From Comamonadaceae bacterium (GTDB lineage: Bacteria > Pseudomonadota > Gammaproteobacteria > Burkholderiales > Burkholderiaceae_C), in assembly GCA_013823485.1 (NCBI GenBank), contig PNMF01000005.1, positions 1-49,500 of the forward strand: DNA of 49,500 bases, in the 5' to 3' direction. The stretch's first letter is position 1. Each line of letters begins with the position of its first letter. The notes below the pieces were generated by a model. It saw only the letters and a list, made by a program, of their open reading frames with translations. It searched no databases and was not told the DNA's origin. The translations under genes and the position numbers were made by a program. Below are positions 38,253 through 48,053 of the stretch, in pieces.

Positions 38253-39230
38253 ATGGCGCAATACCAGAACCTCTTCACCACGGTCCAGGCCGTGGGCCCG
38301 CTGCACCACGGCGTGCCGCTGGGACACGGCAACAGCCCGCGCACCGGCAAGGTGCCGGCCATCGTCCACCTGTTCGGTCGCCTGGGCAACGCCCAGATCG
38401 GACCGATCTACCTGGGCGGCCTTGGCCTGGCCTCGCTGATCCTCGGACTGCTGGCTTTCAACATCATCGGCTTCAACATGCTGGCCTCGGTCAATTACGA
38501 CCCGATCCAGTTCGTGCGCCAGCTCTTCTGGCTGTCGCTGGAGCCCCCGGGACCGGAAAACGGCCTGGGCCTGGCACCGCTCAACCAGGGCGGCTGGTGG
38601 CAGATCGTCGGCTCGTTCCTGACCGTCTCCATCCTGCTGTGGTGGGCCCGCACCTACCGCCGCGCCCGCGAGCTGGGCATGGGCACCCACGTGCCATGGG
38701 CCTTTGCGGCGGCCATCTGGCTGTTCCTGGTGCTGGGCCTCTTCCGCCCGGTGCTGATGGGCAGCTGGGCCGAGGCCGTGCCCTTCGGCATCTTCCCCCA
38801 CCTGGACTGGACGGCCGCCTTCAGCCTGCGCTACGGCAACCTGTTCTACAACCCGTTCCACGCGCTCTCCATCGCCTTCCTGTACGGCTCCACCCTGCTG
38901 TTCGCGATGCACGGCGCCACCATCCTGGCGGTCGGCCGCTACGGCGGTGAACGCGAGATCGAGCAGATCACCGACCGCGGCACCGCCAGCGAGCGCGCTG
39001 CCCTGTTCTGGCGCTGGACCATGGGCTTCAACGCCACCATGGAATCCATTCACCGCTGGGCCTGGTGGTTCGCGGTGCTGTGCCCGCTCACCGGCGGCAT
39101 CGGCATCCTGCTGACCGGCACCGTGGTGGACAACTGGTACCTGTGGGCGATCAAGCACGGCGTGGCGCCGCCCTACCCGGCCGTCTTCCCCGAGGTCATG
39201 GACCCGGCCCTCATGAACGGAGGCAAGTGA
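38253..39230 (+). CDS. pufM: Photosynthetic reaction center M subunit
   Basis: [58 protein letters not shown]. Confidence 0.99.
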   Translation: MAQYQNLFTTVQAVGPLHHGVPLGHGNSPRTGKVPAIVHLFGRLGNAQIGPIYLGGLGLASLILGLLAFNIIGFNMLASVNYDPIQFVRQLFWLSLEPPGPENGLGLAPLNQGGWWQIVGSFLTVSILLWWARTYRRARELGMGTHVPWAFAAAIWLFLVLGLFRPVLMGSWAEAVPFGIFPHLDWTAAFSLRYGNLFYNPFHALSIAFLYGSTLLFAMHGATILAVGRYGGEREIEQITDRGTASERAALFWRWTMGFNATMESIHRWAWWFAVLCPLTGGIGILLTGTVVDNWYLWAIKHGVAPPYPAVFPEVMDPALMNGGK

Positions 39231-40330
39231 TGAACACGACATCCCGCACCCGCCGCTGGCTTGGCCTGGCGGCACTGGCCTCCCTCACGCTGCTGGCCGC
39301 CTGCGAGCGCCCGCCCATGGAAACCGTGCAGCACGGTTACCGGGGCACCGGCATGGTCCAGGTCTACAACCCGCGCGCCCTGGTCGAGCTCGACAAGGCC
39401 AACGTGGTGCCCGAGGCCCAGCCGCCGGCCGATGCCTCCGGCCCCAAGGCCGGCGCGGTCTACCAGAACGTGCAGGTGCTGGGCGACCTCAGCGTGGGTG
39501 AGTTCACCCGTCTGATGGTGGCCATGACCGCCTGGGTCTCGCCCGAGCAGGGCTGCACCTACTGCCATGCCGGCGCCAACTTCGCGGACGACAGCCTCTA
39601 CACCAAGGTGGTGGCCCGCAAGATGGTCCAGATGACGCAGCACATCAACAGCAGCTACAAGAGCCACGTCAAGGAAACCGGCGTGACCTGCTACACCTGC
39701 CACCGTGGCCAGCCGGTGCCCAAGGAAATCTGGTTCACCGCCAAGTCCGAACCCTACGGCTCGAACTTCATGGGCGACAAGGCCGGGCAGAACACCCCGG
39801 CCGACTCGGTGGGCCTGGCTTCGCTGCCCTACGACCCGTTCACCCCGTACCTGCTGGGTGCCGAGCCGATCCGGGTGCAGCCCCAGAACGCGCTGCCCAT
39901 CAGCGGCGCCAAGGGTGAAAGCATCCAGCGCACCGAGAAGACCTATGCCCTCATGGAGCACATGTCGTCCGGCCTGGGCGTGAACTGCACCTACTGCCAC
40001 AACAGCGCCAACTTCGGCGGCTGGGAAGGTGGCCCGCCGCAGCGCGTGACCGCCTGGCACGGCATCCGCATGGCACGCGACGTGAATCTGGCCTACATGG
40101 AGCCGCTGACCGATGTCTTCCCGGCCCACCGCAAGGGCGAGCTGGGCGACGTGGCCAAGGCCAACTGCGCCACCTGCCACCAGGGTGCCTACAAGCCGCT
40201 GTTCGGCCAGTCCATGCTCAAGGACCATCCGGAACTCGCGGCCTACCGGCCCTACGCCGCCGCGCCGCCTGCGGACGCAGCGGCAGCGCCCGCGGCAGCC
40301 GAACCGGCTGCCCCGGCCACCAAACCCTGA
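39230..40330 (+). CDS. pufC: Photosynthetic reaction center tetraheme cytochrome c subunit
   Basis: Lipoprotein-type signal (LLAACERP) and four CXXCH motifs (CTYCH, CYTCH, CTYCH, CATCH); follows pufM. Confidence 0.98.
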   Translation: MNTTSRTRRWLGLAALASLTLLAACERPPMETVQHGYRGTGMVQVYNPRALVELDKANVVPEAQPPADASGPKAGAVYQNVQVLGDLSVGEFTRLMVAMTAWVSPEQGCTYCHAGANFADDSLYTKVVARKMVQMTQHINSSYKSHVKETGVTCYTCHRGQPVPKEIWFTAKSEPYGSNFMGDKAGQNTPADSVGLASLPYDPFTPYLLGAEPIRVQPQNALPISGAKGESIQRTEKTYALMEHMSSGLGVNCTYCHNSANFGGWEGGPPQRVTAWHGIRMARDVNLAYMEPLTDVFPAHRKGELGDVAKANCATCHQGAYKPLFGQSMLKDHPELAAYRPYAAAPPADAAAAPAAAEPAAPATKP

Positions 40331-40364
40331 GCCCCCGGCCAGGTCATCCACCGGGCACCCCGAC

Positions 40365-41144
40365 ATGGCAGAGGTCGCCCAGGATGTGATCACCCTCTCG
40401 GGGGTGGTGGTGGTCGTGCTGGTGAACTACCTGCGCGAACACCAGGGCTGGGGCTGGATGCGGCTCGCCCAGGGGCCCGGCGCTCTCAAGGAGACGCCGG
40501 GTCTGTGTTTTGCCAAGGTCATGGGCAGCGGGCACGGCGGCGGCTTCGGCCTGCGGCCCAGCCCCAGCCACCAGGGCCTGATCGCGGTGTTCGACCACGC
40601 CGGCCAGGCCGCTGCCTTCCTGGACGGCGGCCATGTGCAGGCCATGCGCCAGCGCGCTGCACAGCACTGGAGCGGTCTGCTGGAGGTGGTGTCGGCACGC
40701 GGCCAATGGGACGGCCAGGCCTGGGGCTCCACCCCGGCCAGCCAGCTTGGCGAACACGCCCATGGCGATGCAGGCGCCGCACCCACACCGCTGGCCGTGC
40801 TCACCCGCGCCAGCATCCGGCCGGCCAAGGCCATGGCCTTCTGGCGCAACGCACCACCGGCCCAGAACGCCATGCAGCGGGCCGAAGGCTGCACCCTGGC
40901 CATGGGCCTGGGCGAGGCGCCGCTGGTGCGCCAGTGCACCTTCAGCCTGTGGCGCGACACCGAGGCCATGAACACCTATGCCCGGCAGGGCCCGCACCAG
41001 ACCGCCATCGAGGCGGCCTGGCGCCACCAGTATTTTTCCGAGTCGCTGTTCGTGCGCATGCGCCTGCTGCAGCAGCACGGTGCCTGGCCGGCACCCAGCG
41101 CCACCGGCGTATCAGCCTATTTCCCCCAGGAGGCCACCCCATGA
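40365..41144 (+). CDS. crtA: Spheroidene monooxygenase
   Basis: VVVVVLVNYLREHQGWGWMRLAQGPGALKETPGLCFAKVMGSGHGGGFGLRPSPSHQGLIAVFDHAGQAAAFLDG. Confidence 0.94.
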   Translation: MAEVAQDVITLSGVVVVVLVNYLREHQGWGWMRLAQGPGALKETPGLCFAKVMGSGHGGGFGLRPSPSHQGLIAVFDHAGQAAAFLDGGHVQAMRQRAAQHWSGLLEVVSARGQWDGQAWGSTPASQLGEHAHGDAGAAPTPLAVLTRASIRPAKAMAFWRNAPPAQNAMQRAEGCTLAMGLGEAPLVRQCTFSLWRDTEAMNTYARQGPHQTAIEAAWRHQYFSESLFVRMRLLQQHGAWPAPSATGVSAYFPQEATP

Positions 41145-42676
41145 GCACACACCGCGTGGTCGTCATCGGCGCCGGCATGGGCGGGCTGGTATCCGCACTG
41201 CAGCTCGCCGCCCAGGGCCTGGAGGTGACGGTGGTGGAAGCCGCCGCCGGCCCCGGCGGCAAGGTGCGGCAGATCGAGGTCGACGGCGCCGCCATCGACA
41301 GCGGCCCCACCGTCATGACCATGCGCTGGGTATTCGACCAGATCCTGGGCGCGGTCGGCGCCCACCTGGACACCGAGCTCAAGCTGCGCCCGCTGAGCGT
41401 GCTGGCCCGCCACTGGTGGGACGACGGCAGCAGCCTGGACCTGCACGCCGACGCCGCCCGCTCGGCCGAGGCGGTGGGCGAATTCGCCGGCGCAGCCGAA
41501 GCGCGCCGCTTTGAAGCCTTCTGTGCCCAAGCGCGCGAGGTCTACCGCACGCTCGAAGGCCCCTACATCCGCGGCCGCATGCCGGGCATGCTGGGCCTGT
41601 CGGCCCGGCTGGGCGCGCGCGGCATGGGCGTGCTGGCCGGGCTCGGCCCCATGACCAGCCTGTGGCGCAGCCTGGGCCGGCACTTCCACGATCCGCGCCT
41701 GCGCCAGCTGTTCGGCCGCTATGCCACCTACACCGGCTCGTCGCCGTGGCAGGCACCGGCCACCCTGATGCTGATCGCCCAGGTCGAGCTGGACGGCGTC
41801 TGGTCCATCGACGGCGGCATGCACGCGCTGGCGCGCTGCCTGGAGCGGCTGGCCCGCAGCCAGGGCGCGGTGTTCCGGTACCACAGCGAATGCGCCCGGA
41901 TCCAGACCGAGGGAGGCCGGGTGTCCGGCGTGCTGCTGGCCAGCGGTGAACGGCTGGCCGCCGACAGCGTGGTCTTCAACGGCGACGTGGCGGCCCTGCG
42001 CGGCGGCCTGCTCGGGCCCCAGGTGCAGGACAGCGTGCCGGCCAAGGCCCAGCCCCGTTCGCTGTCGGCCCTGACCTGGTCGATCCACACGCCCACCAGC
42101 GGCTTGCCGCTGGACCGCCACAACGTGTTTTTCCGCAGCGACTACGAGAGCGAGTTCCGCGACATCTTCGGCCGCGGCCAGCTGCCCACGCAACCCACGG
42201 TCTACGTCTGTGCCCAGGACCGGGGCACCGGCACCGTGCCCGAGGGCGCCGAGCGCCTGCTGTGCCTGGTGAACGCACCCGCCCTGGGTGACCAGCCATC
42301 CCGCTTCACTCCGCAGGAGATCGAACCATGTCAGACCGCCGCTTTCACCCTGCTGCGCCGGTGTGGGCTGCGCATCCGTCAGGCGAATCCGCCGTCGGTG
42401 CTCACCACCCCGGCGGATTTTCATCGGCTCTTCCCGGCCACCGGGGGAGCCCTGTATGGCCAGGCGACCCACGGCTGGATGTCGGCCTTCGCCCGGCCGA
42501 ACGCCGCTACGCCGGTGGCTGGCCTTTTTCTGGCGGGGGGGAGCGTCCATCCGGGTCCGGGGGTGCCGATGGCGGCCCTGTCTGGCCTTCGGGCGGCCGA
42601 GGCCCTGCTGGCGAGCCCCGCTTTGACGCGCCGGTTCCCACGGGCGGTTACCTCTGGTGGTACCTCGATGCCCTGA
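41141..42676 (+). CDS. crtD: Hydroxyneurosporene/methoxyneurosporene 3,4-desaturase
   Basis: MSTHRVVVIGAGMGGLVSALQLAAQGLEVTVVEAAAGPGGKVRQIEVDGAAIDSGPTVMTMRWVFDQI. Confidence 0.94.
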   Translation: MSTHRVVVIGAGMGGLVSALQLAAQGLEVTVVEAAAGPGGKVRQIEVDGAAIDSGPTVMTMRWVFDQILGAVGAHLDTELKLRPLSVLARHWWDDGSSLDLHADAARSAEAVGEFAGAAEARRFEAFCAQAREVYRTLEGPYIRGRMPGMLGLSARLGARGMGVLAGLGPMTSLWRSLGRHFHDPRLRQLFGRYATYTGSSPWQAPATLMLIAQVELDGVWSIDGGMHALARCLERLARSQGAVFRYHSECARIQTEGGRVSGVLLASGERLAADSVVFNGDVAALRGGLLGPQVQDSVPAKAQPRSLSALTWSIHTPTSGLPLDRHNVFFRSDYESEFRDIFGRGQLPTQPTVYVCAQDRGTGTVPEGAERLLCLVNAPALGDQPSRFTPQEIEPCQTAAFTLLRRCGLRIRQANPPSVLTTPADFHRLFPATGGALYGQATHGWMSAFARPNAATPVAGLFLAGGSVHPGPGVPMAALSGLRAAEALLASPALTRRFPRAVTSGGTSMP

Positions 42677-43539
42677 GCGACGACGGACAGTACGGCCTGA
42701 CCATCATTGCCTTCGTCGGCAGCGTGTTCTCGCCCTACTACGCCTGGGCAAGGCGCGGCGGCGCGCACACCAACCCCGACAACTTCTGCGCCCTCAATGT
42801 GGCGCTGTACAGCCGCCATGCCCGGCGCTGGACCATGACCGAACGCGGCGCGGCCCACAACCAGCGCGACCGCACCCACTTCAAGATCGGGCCGAGCCAG
42901 CTGCGCTGGAACGGCGACAGCCTGGTGATCGACATCGACGAGGTCGGCGTGCCGCTGCCGCGCCGGGTGCGCGGGCGCATCCAGGTGCACCCGATGCAGC
43001 TGTTCCAGTTCAGCACGCCGCTGGACGCCGCCGGCCGCCACCGCTGGGGGCCGCTGGCCCCGCAGGCGCGGGTGGAAGTCGACCTGAGCCTGCCCGAGCA
43101 GCGCTGGCGCGGCCAGGCCTACCTGGACTCGAACGAAGGCGACGAGCCGATCGACCGCGCCTTCACCGAATGGGACTGGTCGCGCAGCCTGCTGTCCGAC
43201 GGCAGCACCGCCGTGCTGTACGACCTGGAGCCCGGGCGAGACGACGGCCGCCTGCTGGCGCTGCGTTTCGGCACCGACGGCGAGGTCACGCCCTTCGATG
43301 CGCCGCCGCAGAAGGAACTGCCACGCACCGCCTGGCGGCTCGCCCGCCGGCTGCGCAGCGACGGGCCGGTGACGGTGCACGAGCAGCTGGAGGACACGCC
43401 GTTCTACCAGCGCGCCGCCCTGCGCCACAGCCTGCTGGGCGAAACCGTGACCTGCTTCCACGAGACGCTGCATGTGCCCCGGCTGGTCTCGCCGGTGGTG
43501 CAGGCCATGCTGCCCTGGCGCATGCCCCGGCGCACCTGA
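42328..43539 (+). CDS. crtC: Acyclic carotenoid 1,2-hydratase (hydroxyneurosporene synthase)
   Basis: TGGYLWWYLDALSDDGQYGLTIIAFVGSVFSPYYAWARRGGAHTNPDNFCALNVALYSRHARRWTMTERG. The 5' boundary is uncertain: the only ATG upstream of the core lies deep inside crtD. Confidence 0.88.
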   Translation: MSDRRFHPAAPVWAAHPSGESAVGAHHPGGFSSALPGHRGSPVWPGDPRLDVGLRPAERRYAGGWPFSGGGERPSGSGGADGGPVWPSGGRGPAGEPRFDAPVPTGGYLWWYLDALSDDGQYGLTIIAFVGSVFSPYYAWARRGGAHTNPDNFCALNVALYSRHARRWTMTERGAAHNQRDRTHFKIGPSQLRWNGDSLVIDIDEVGVPLPRRVRGRIQVHPMQLFQFSTPLDAAGRHRWGPLAPQARVEVDLSLPEQRWRGQAYLDSNEGDEPIDRAFTEWDWSRSLLSDGSTAVLYDLEPGRDDGRLLALRFGTDGEVTPFDAPPQKELPRTAWRLARRLRSDGPVTVHEQLEDTPFYQRAALRHSLLGETVTCFHETLHVPRLVSPVVQAMLPWRMPRRT

Positions 43540-43569
43540 CGGCCTTGTCGGGCGCGGCATCATCACGGC

Positions 43570-44328
43570 ATGAGACGAACCGCCCTGACCTGGCTCCTGC
43601 TGACCTGCGCCGCCCTGCCGGCCGGTGCAACCCGTCCCACCGGCGCCCCGGCCGCCCCCGAGACCGTGACCCTCGGCGCCCTGCGCTGGGACCGGACCGA
43701 GGTGAGCATCGCCCGCTTCGGCCGCTTCGTGGCCGACACCGGCACCCGCACCCGGGCCGAAGCCGAGGGTGGCGGTTTTGAATTCAGCGGTGGCTGGACC
43801 CGCCGCCCCGGCTGGACCTGGCGCATGCCGGAAGGCCGGCCGGCCAGCGACGCCCTGCCCGCCGTGCACCTGAACTTCGATGAGGCCGCCGCTTTCTGCC
43901 GCTGGGCCGGTGGCCGCCTGCCCACCGCCGCCGAGTGGGACAACGCTGCCTACACCGAGCAGCGCAGCGATCCGCCGCCGCCCCTGCAGCGCGGCACCAC
44001 CTACCCCTACCCGACCGGCAGCAGCCCGGAAGGCGCCAACACCAGCGACAACGCCGGACCGGACCGCTGGCCCACGGCCGCACCCACCGGCGCCAGCCGC
44101 GCCGGCGTGAACGGCCTGTTCGACATGGGCGCCAATGTCTGGGAATGGGCCAGCGACACCCGCCCCGGCAGCGACGGGCCCGAACGCCGGACCATGGGCG
44201 GTTCGTGGTGGTACGGCGCCAGCCAGATGCGCGCCGGGGTGGACGCCTGGAAGCCGGCGCGCTTTTACGCCGTCTACATCGGGCTGCGCTGCGTCTACCC
44301 GGCCGACGGACCGGCCCCCACCCGATGA
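43570..44328 (+). CDS. Secreted formylglycine-generating-enzyme (SUMF1/FGE-sulfatase domain)-like protein
   Basis: Signal peptide; PETVTLGALRWDRTEVSIARFGRFVADTG...LPAVHLNFDEAAAFCRWAGGRLPTAAEWDNAAY...GANVWEWASDTR...TMGGSWWYGA...IGLRCVY. Confidence 0.88.
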   Translation: MRRTALTWLLLTCAALPAGATRPTGAPAAPETVTLGALRWDRTEVSIARFGRFVADTGTRTRAEAEGGGFEFSGGWTRRPGWTWRMPEGRPASDALPAVHLNFDEAAAFCRWAGGRLPTAAEWDNAAYTEQRSDPPPPLQRGTTYPYPTGSSPEGANTSDNAGPDRWPTAAPTGASRAGVNGLFDMGANVWEWASDTRPGSDGPERRTMGGSWWYGASQMRAGVDAWKPARFYAVYIGLRCVYPADGPAPTR

Positions 44329-45326
44329 ACCCGCCCGCCGGCCTGCGCGTGCTGCTGCTGGGGGCCACCGGCACCATCGGCCAGGCGACCGCCCAGGCCC
44401 TGCGGCGCCAGGGGCATTCGGTGGTGTGTCTGGTGCGGCCGCGCAGCGGTGTGGGCGGCCGGCTCGACGCCTCGGCCGCCGCCGCGCTGCTGCCCGGCTG
44501 CACCGTGCGCACCGGCGACCCGACCCAGGCCGGCTCCGTCCTGCGCGACGGCCTGGCCGGCGAGCGCTTTGACGCGCTGGTGACCTGCATGGCCTCGCGC
44601 ACCGGTGCGCCGGCCGATGCCTGGGCCATCGACGCCGGTGCCACGCAGCAGGCAGTGCAGGCCGCACAGGCCGGGGGCGTGCCCCAGATGGTGATGCTCT
44701 CGGCGCTGTGCGTGCAGAAGCCGCTGCTGGCCTTCCAGCAGGCCAAGCTGGCGGCGGAAAAGGCATTGATCGAGTCCGGCCTGAACCACAGCATCGTGCG
44801 GCCCACCGCCTTCTTCAAATCGCTCTCCGGCCAGGTGGAACGGGTGCGGCGCGGCCAGCCCTTCCTGCTGATGGGCGATGGCCGGCTGACCGCCTGCAAA
44901 CCCGTCAGCGACCGGGATCTGGGCGACTTCATCGCCGGCTGCCTGACCGATCCCGATCGGCACCGGCGGGTGCTGCCGATCGGCGGGCCGGGGCCGGCCA
45001 TCACGCCGCGTGAACAGGGCGAACGGCTGTTCGAGCTGTTCGGGCAGAAGCCGCGTTTCCGGCAGGTGCCGGTGGCCGTGCTGGACGGCGTGATCGGGGC
45101 GCTGCGGCTGGCCTCGCGCTTCAGGCCTTCGCTGGCCGACAAGGCCGAGCTGGCGAGCATCGGGCGTTACTACGGCACCGAGTCCATGCTGGTGTGGGAT
45201 GCGGTGAACCGGCGTTACGACGAAGCCGCCACGCCTTCTACCGGCAGCGACACCCTGTGGGACCACTATGCCGCGCTGGCCCGGGGCGAAGCCCTGCCCG
45301 AGCGCGGCGACCACGCGGTGTTCTGA
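44325..45326 (+). CDS. bciA: Divinyl (proto)chlorophyllide a 8-vinyl reductase, BciA-like (NmrA/SDR family)
   Basis: LRVLLLGATGTIGQATAQALRRQGHSVVCLVRPRSG...FDALVTCMASRTGAPADAWAIDAGATQQAVQAAQAGGVPQMVMLSALCVQKPLLAFQQAKLAAEKALIESGLNHSIVRPTAFFKSLSGQ; PGC context. Confidence 0.87.
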   Translation: MNPPAGLRVLLLGATGTIGQATAQALRRQGHSVVCLVRPRSGVGGRLDASAAAALLPGCTVRTGDPTQAGSVLRDGLAGERFDALVTCMASRTGAPADAWAIDAGATQQAVQAAQAGGVPQMVMLSALCVQKPLLAFQQAKLAAEKALIESGLNHSIVRPTAFFKSLSGQVERVRRGQPFLLMGDGRLTACKPVSDRDLGDFIAGCLTDPDRHRRVLPIGGPGPAITPREQGERLFELFGQKPRFRQVPVAVLDGVIGALRLASRFRPSLADKAELASIGRYYGTESMLVWDAVNRRYDEAATPSTGSDTLWDHYAALARGEALPERGDHAVF

Positions 45327-45336
45327 AAGCCCGGCC

Positions 45337-46452
45337 TCAGGCCGAGAGGCGTTCGCTGCCGACCGGCACCGGCACGGCGCTGTTGGCTGAAGCCACGCCC
45401 TGCTGGGCGCGCCGCTGTGCCATGCGCTGTTCCAGCCGCTGCAACTCGACCCGCTCGAACATCTCGATCATCCAGACCACGCGCGTACGCAGGGGCCGCG
45501 CCATGGCGGACGGCAGGTCATCGATGGTCGAAACATGGTCGACCAGGTAGGCCACAGCCGCCAGCGGATCGGCCTGCAGTCGGGTGCGATCGACCTGGCG
45601 CGTGCCCTGCCAGGCCTGCAGCGAAGCCTGGCCAGCCAGCACCAGCTTGCGCGCGGTGGGCACCACGCTGCGCTGCTGCATCGGGTCGATGGCCTGGCGC
45701 CGCATCTGGCGGCCGATGTCGGCATAGATCAGCCGCGCCGCAAGAATGGCGGCCCGGCAGTCGCGCGGCAGCAGGGCCACCCCCAGGGTGGCCTGCCGGT
45801 ACAGGCGGTCGGCCTCGTCGAGCAGGCGCAGCACCACCGACTGCAGGGCCGGCGAGCCGGCCGGCGCCGCCAGCCAGGCTTCCGGCTCGATGCCGGCCTG
45901 GCGCAGCCACTGGCGCGGCAGGTACAGGCGGCCGTTGCGGGCGTCGTCGCCGACATCGCGGGCAATGTTGGTGAGCTGCATGGCCACGCCCATTTCGCAG
46001 GCGCGTGCCAGGGCCTGCGGGCTGCGAACGCCCATCAGCCAGCACATCATGGCGCCCACGCTGCCGGCCACCCGGGCGCCGTAGTCGTGCACCTCTTCCA
46101 GCGTTTCGTAGGTGCGACCGGTGGCATCCCAGGCAAAGCCGTCGAGCAAGGCATCGAGCCAGGGGCGCGGCAGATCGTGCTGCTGCACCACGGCGGCCAG
46201 GGCGCGGTCTTCCACCGCCGGGCCGGGCCGCCCGGCATAGATGGCATCGAGCCGGCCGGCCAGCAAGGCGCGGCTTTCGGCCGGGGCCAGCCCGGCCTCG
46301 TCGACGATGTCGTCGGCCACGCGGCAGAAGGCGTAGAGCGCGATCGAGGCCGGTCGTACCCGCTGCGGCAGCAGGCGGCTGGCGGCAAAGAAGCTGCGCG
46401 ATCCGGTGCGCATCAGGGCCACGCAGGCCTGCAGGTCGTCGGCCTGGCTCAT
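45337..46452 (-). CDS. crtB: Phytoene synthase
   Basis: MSQADDLQACVALMRTGSRSFFAASRLLPQRVRPASIALYAFCRVADDIVDEA...AMQLTNIARDVGDDARNGRLYLP. Confidence 0.97.
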   Translation of the reverse strand: MSQADDLQACVALMRTGSRSFFAASRLLPQRVRPASIALYAFCRVADDIVDEAGLAPAESRALLAGRLDAIYAGRPGPAVEDRALAAVVQQHDLPRPWLDALLDGFAWDATGRTYETLEEVHDYGARVAGSVGAMMCWLMGVRSPQALARACEMGVAMQLTNIARDVGDDARNGRLYLPRQWLRQAGIEPEAWLAAPAGSPALQSVVLRLLDEADRLYRQATLGVALLPRDCRAAILAARLIYADIGRQMRRQAIDPMQQRSVVPTARKLVLAGQASLQAWQGTRQVDRTRLQADPLAAVAYLVDHVSTIDDLPSAMARPLRTRVVWMIEMFERVELQRLEQRMAQRRAQQGVASANSAVPVPVGSERLSA

Positions 46453-48053
46453 CGGGCTGCCACCGGATGGCGTTCGCGGTGCGCCACGGCGTGCGGCACC
46501 ACCGAGTCCAGCGCCTTGGCCGACATCAGCACCCCCGGCACGCCGGCGCCCGGGTGGGTGCTGGCACCCACCATGTACAGGCTGGGCAGGTCTTCGCTGC
46601 GGTTGTGCGGGCGGAACCAGGCGCTCTGCAGCAGCAGGGGCTCCAGCCCGAAGGCCGCACCCTTGAAGGACAGCAGCCGGTCGTGGAAGTCCTGCGGCGT
46701 GGTGATGAGCGAGGCGCTGATCTCCTTCTGGAAACCCGGCAGCACGGTGTTCTCCAGCACGCGGGCCACCGCATCGCGGTAAGGGGCGGCGCGCACCGAC
46801 CAGTCGGTGCCGCTGTCCAGGTGCGGCACCGGGGCCAGCACATAGAAGGTGTCGTGCCCCGGCGGCGCCATCGACGGGTCGCTGGCGGTCGGCCGGTGCA
46901 GGTAGAGGCTGAAGTCCTCGGCCAGGTGGTGGTTCTTGAAGATGTCGGTCAGCAGCTCGCGGTAGCGCGGGCCCAGCAGCATCATGTGGTGCGGCACGTC
47001 GGGGTAGGTGCGGCGGGTGCCGAAGTACCAGACGAACAGGCTCATGGAGTAACGGCCGCGCTCGATGCGGCGGTCGGTCCAGTGGTGGCGGTGCTCGGAC
47101 TCGACCAGGTGCCGGTAGGTCCAGGCGGTGTCGGCGTTGGAGATCACGATGTCGGCGTCGATGCGCTCGCCGCTGGCCAGCGTCACGCCGCTGGCACGGC
47201 CATCCGTCACCTCGATGCGGCGCACCTCGGCGTTGCAGCGCAGCGTGCTGCCCTGCCCTTGCAGCAGGCTCACCAGGCCCTGCACCAGCCGGCCGGTGCC
47301 GCCCAGGGCCCAGTGCACGCCGAAGCGGCGCTCCAGCGCATTGATCAGGCTGTAGATGCAGGTGACCGAGAACGGGTTGCCGCCGATCAGCAGGCTCTGC
47401 AGGCTGAGCGCGGCGCGCAGCTTGGGGTGCTTCACATGGCTGGCCACCATGGCGTGCAGGCTGCGCCAGCCGCGCATCTTGAGGATCGCGGGGCTGGCCC
47501 GCAGCAGGTCGCCCACGGTGTCGAAGGCCTTGTCGCCCAGCGCCTCGAAACCCAGCTGGTAACAGCGGTCGGCCTCGGCCACGAAACGGTCGTAGCCCGC
47601 CAGGTCGGGCGCGTGGATGCGCGCGATCTCGGCGCGCTGGCGCTCCAGGTTGCCGCTGTAGTCGAAGTGGCTGCCGTCGTCGAAACGGATGCGGTAGAAC
47701 GGGTCGAGGGCCTTGAGCGTGACCTCGTCGTGGAAGTTGCGGCCGCACAGGGCCCACAGCTCCTCGAACAGGTAGGGCACGGTGATGATGGTGGGGCCGG
47801 CGTCGAACACATGGCCGGCCTGCCGGTGCACATAGGCACGGCCGCCGGGGGCGTCGAGCTTTTCCAGCACGGTCACGCGCCAGCCCTTGGCGCCCAGGCG
47901 CACCGCTGCGGCCAGACCGCCGAAGCCGCTGCCGATGACGATGGCGTGCGGCGCGTCCGGGTTGCGCCGCACGGCCGGCGCAGGGATCGGCGCCGGACCG
48001 GACGGCTCGGGAAAGCCGTCCAGAAAACCTTCAGGGGTGCGGTAAGCGTTCAT
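46449..48053 (-). CDS. crtI: Phytoene desaturase
   Basis: HAIVIGSGFGGLAAAVRLGAKGWRVTVLEKLDAPGGRAYVHRQAGHVFDAGPTIITVPYLFEELWAL...HPGAGVPGVLMSAKAL. Confidence 0.97.
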   Translation of the reverse strand: MNAYRTPEGFLDGFPEPSGPAPIPAPAVRRNPDAPHAIVIGSGFGGLAAAVRLGAKGWRVTVLEKLDAPGGRAYVHRQAGHVFDAGPTIITVPYLFEELWALCGRNFHDEVTLKALDPFYRIRFDDGSHFDYSGNLERQRAEIARIHAPDLAGYDRFVAEADRCYQLGFEALGDKAFDTVGDLLRASPAILKMRGWRSLHAMVASHVKHPKLRAALSLQSLLIGGNPFSVTCIYSLINALERRFGVHWALGGTGRLVQGLVSLLQGQGSTLRCNAEVRRIEVTDGRASGVTLASGERIDADIVISNADTAWTYRHLVESEHRHHWTDRRIERGRYSMSLFVWYFGTRRTYPDVPHHMMLLGPRYRELLTDIFKNHHLAEDFSLYLHRPTASDPSMAPPGHDTFYVLAPVPHLDSGTDWSVRAAPYRDAVARVLENTVLPGFQKEISASLITTPQDFHDRLLSFKGAAFGLEPLLLQSAWFRPHNRSEDLPSLYMVGASTHPGAGVPGVLMSAKALDSVVPHAVAHRERHPVAAR

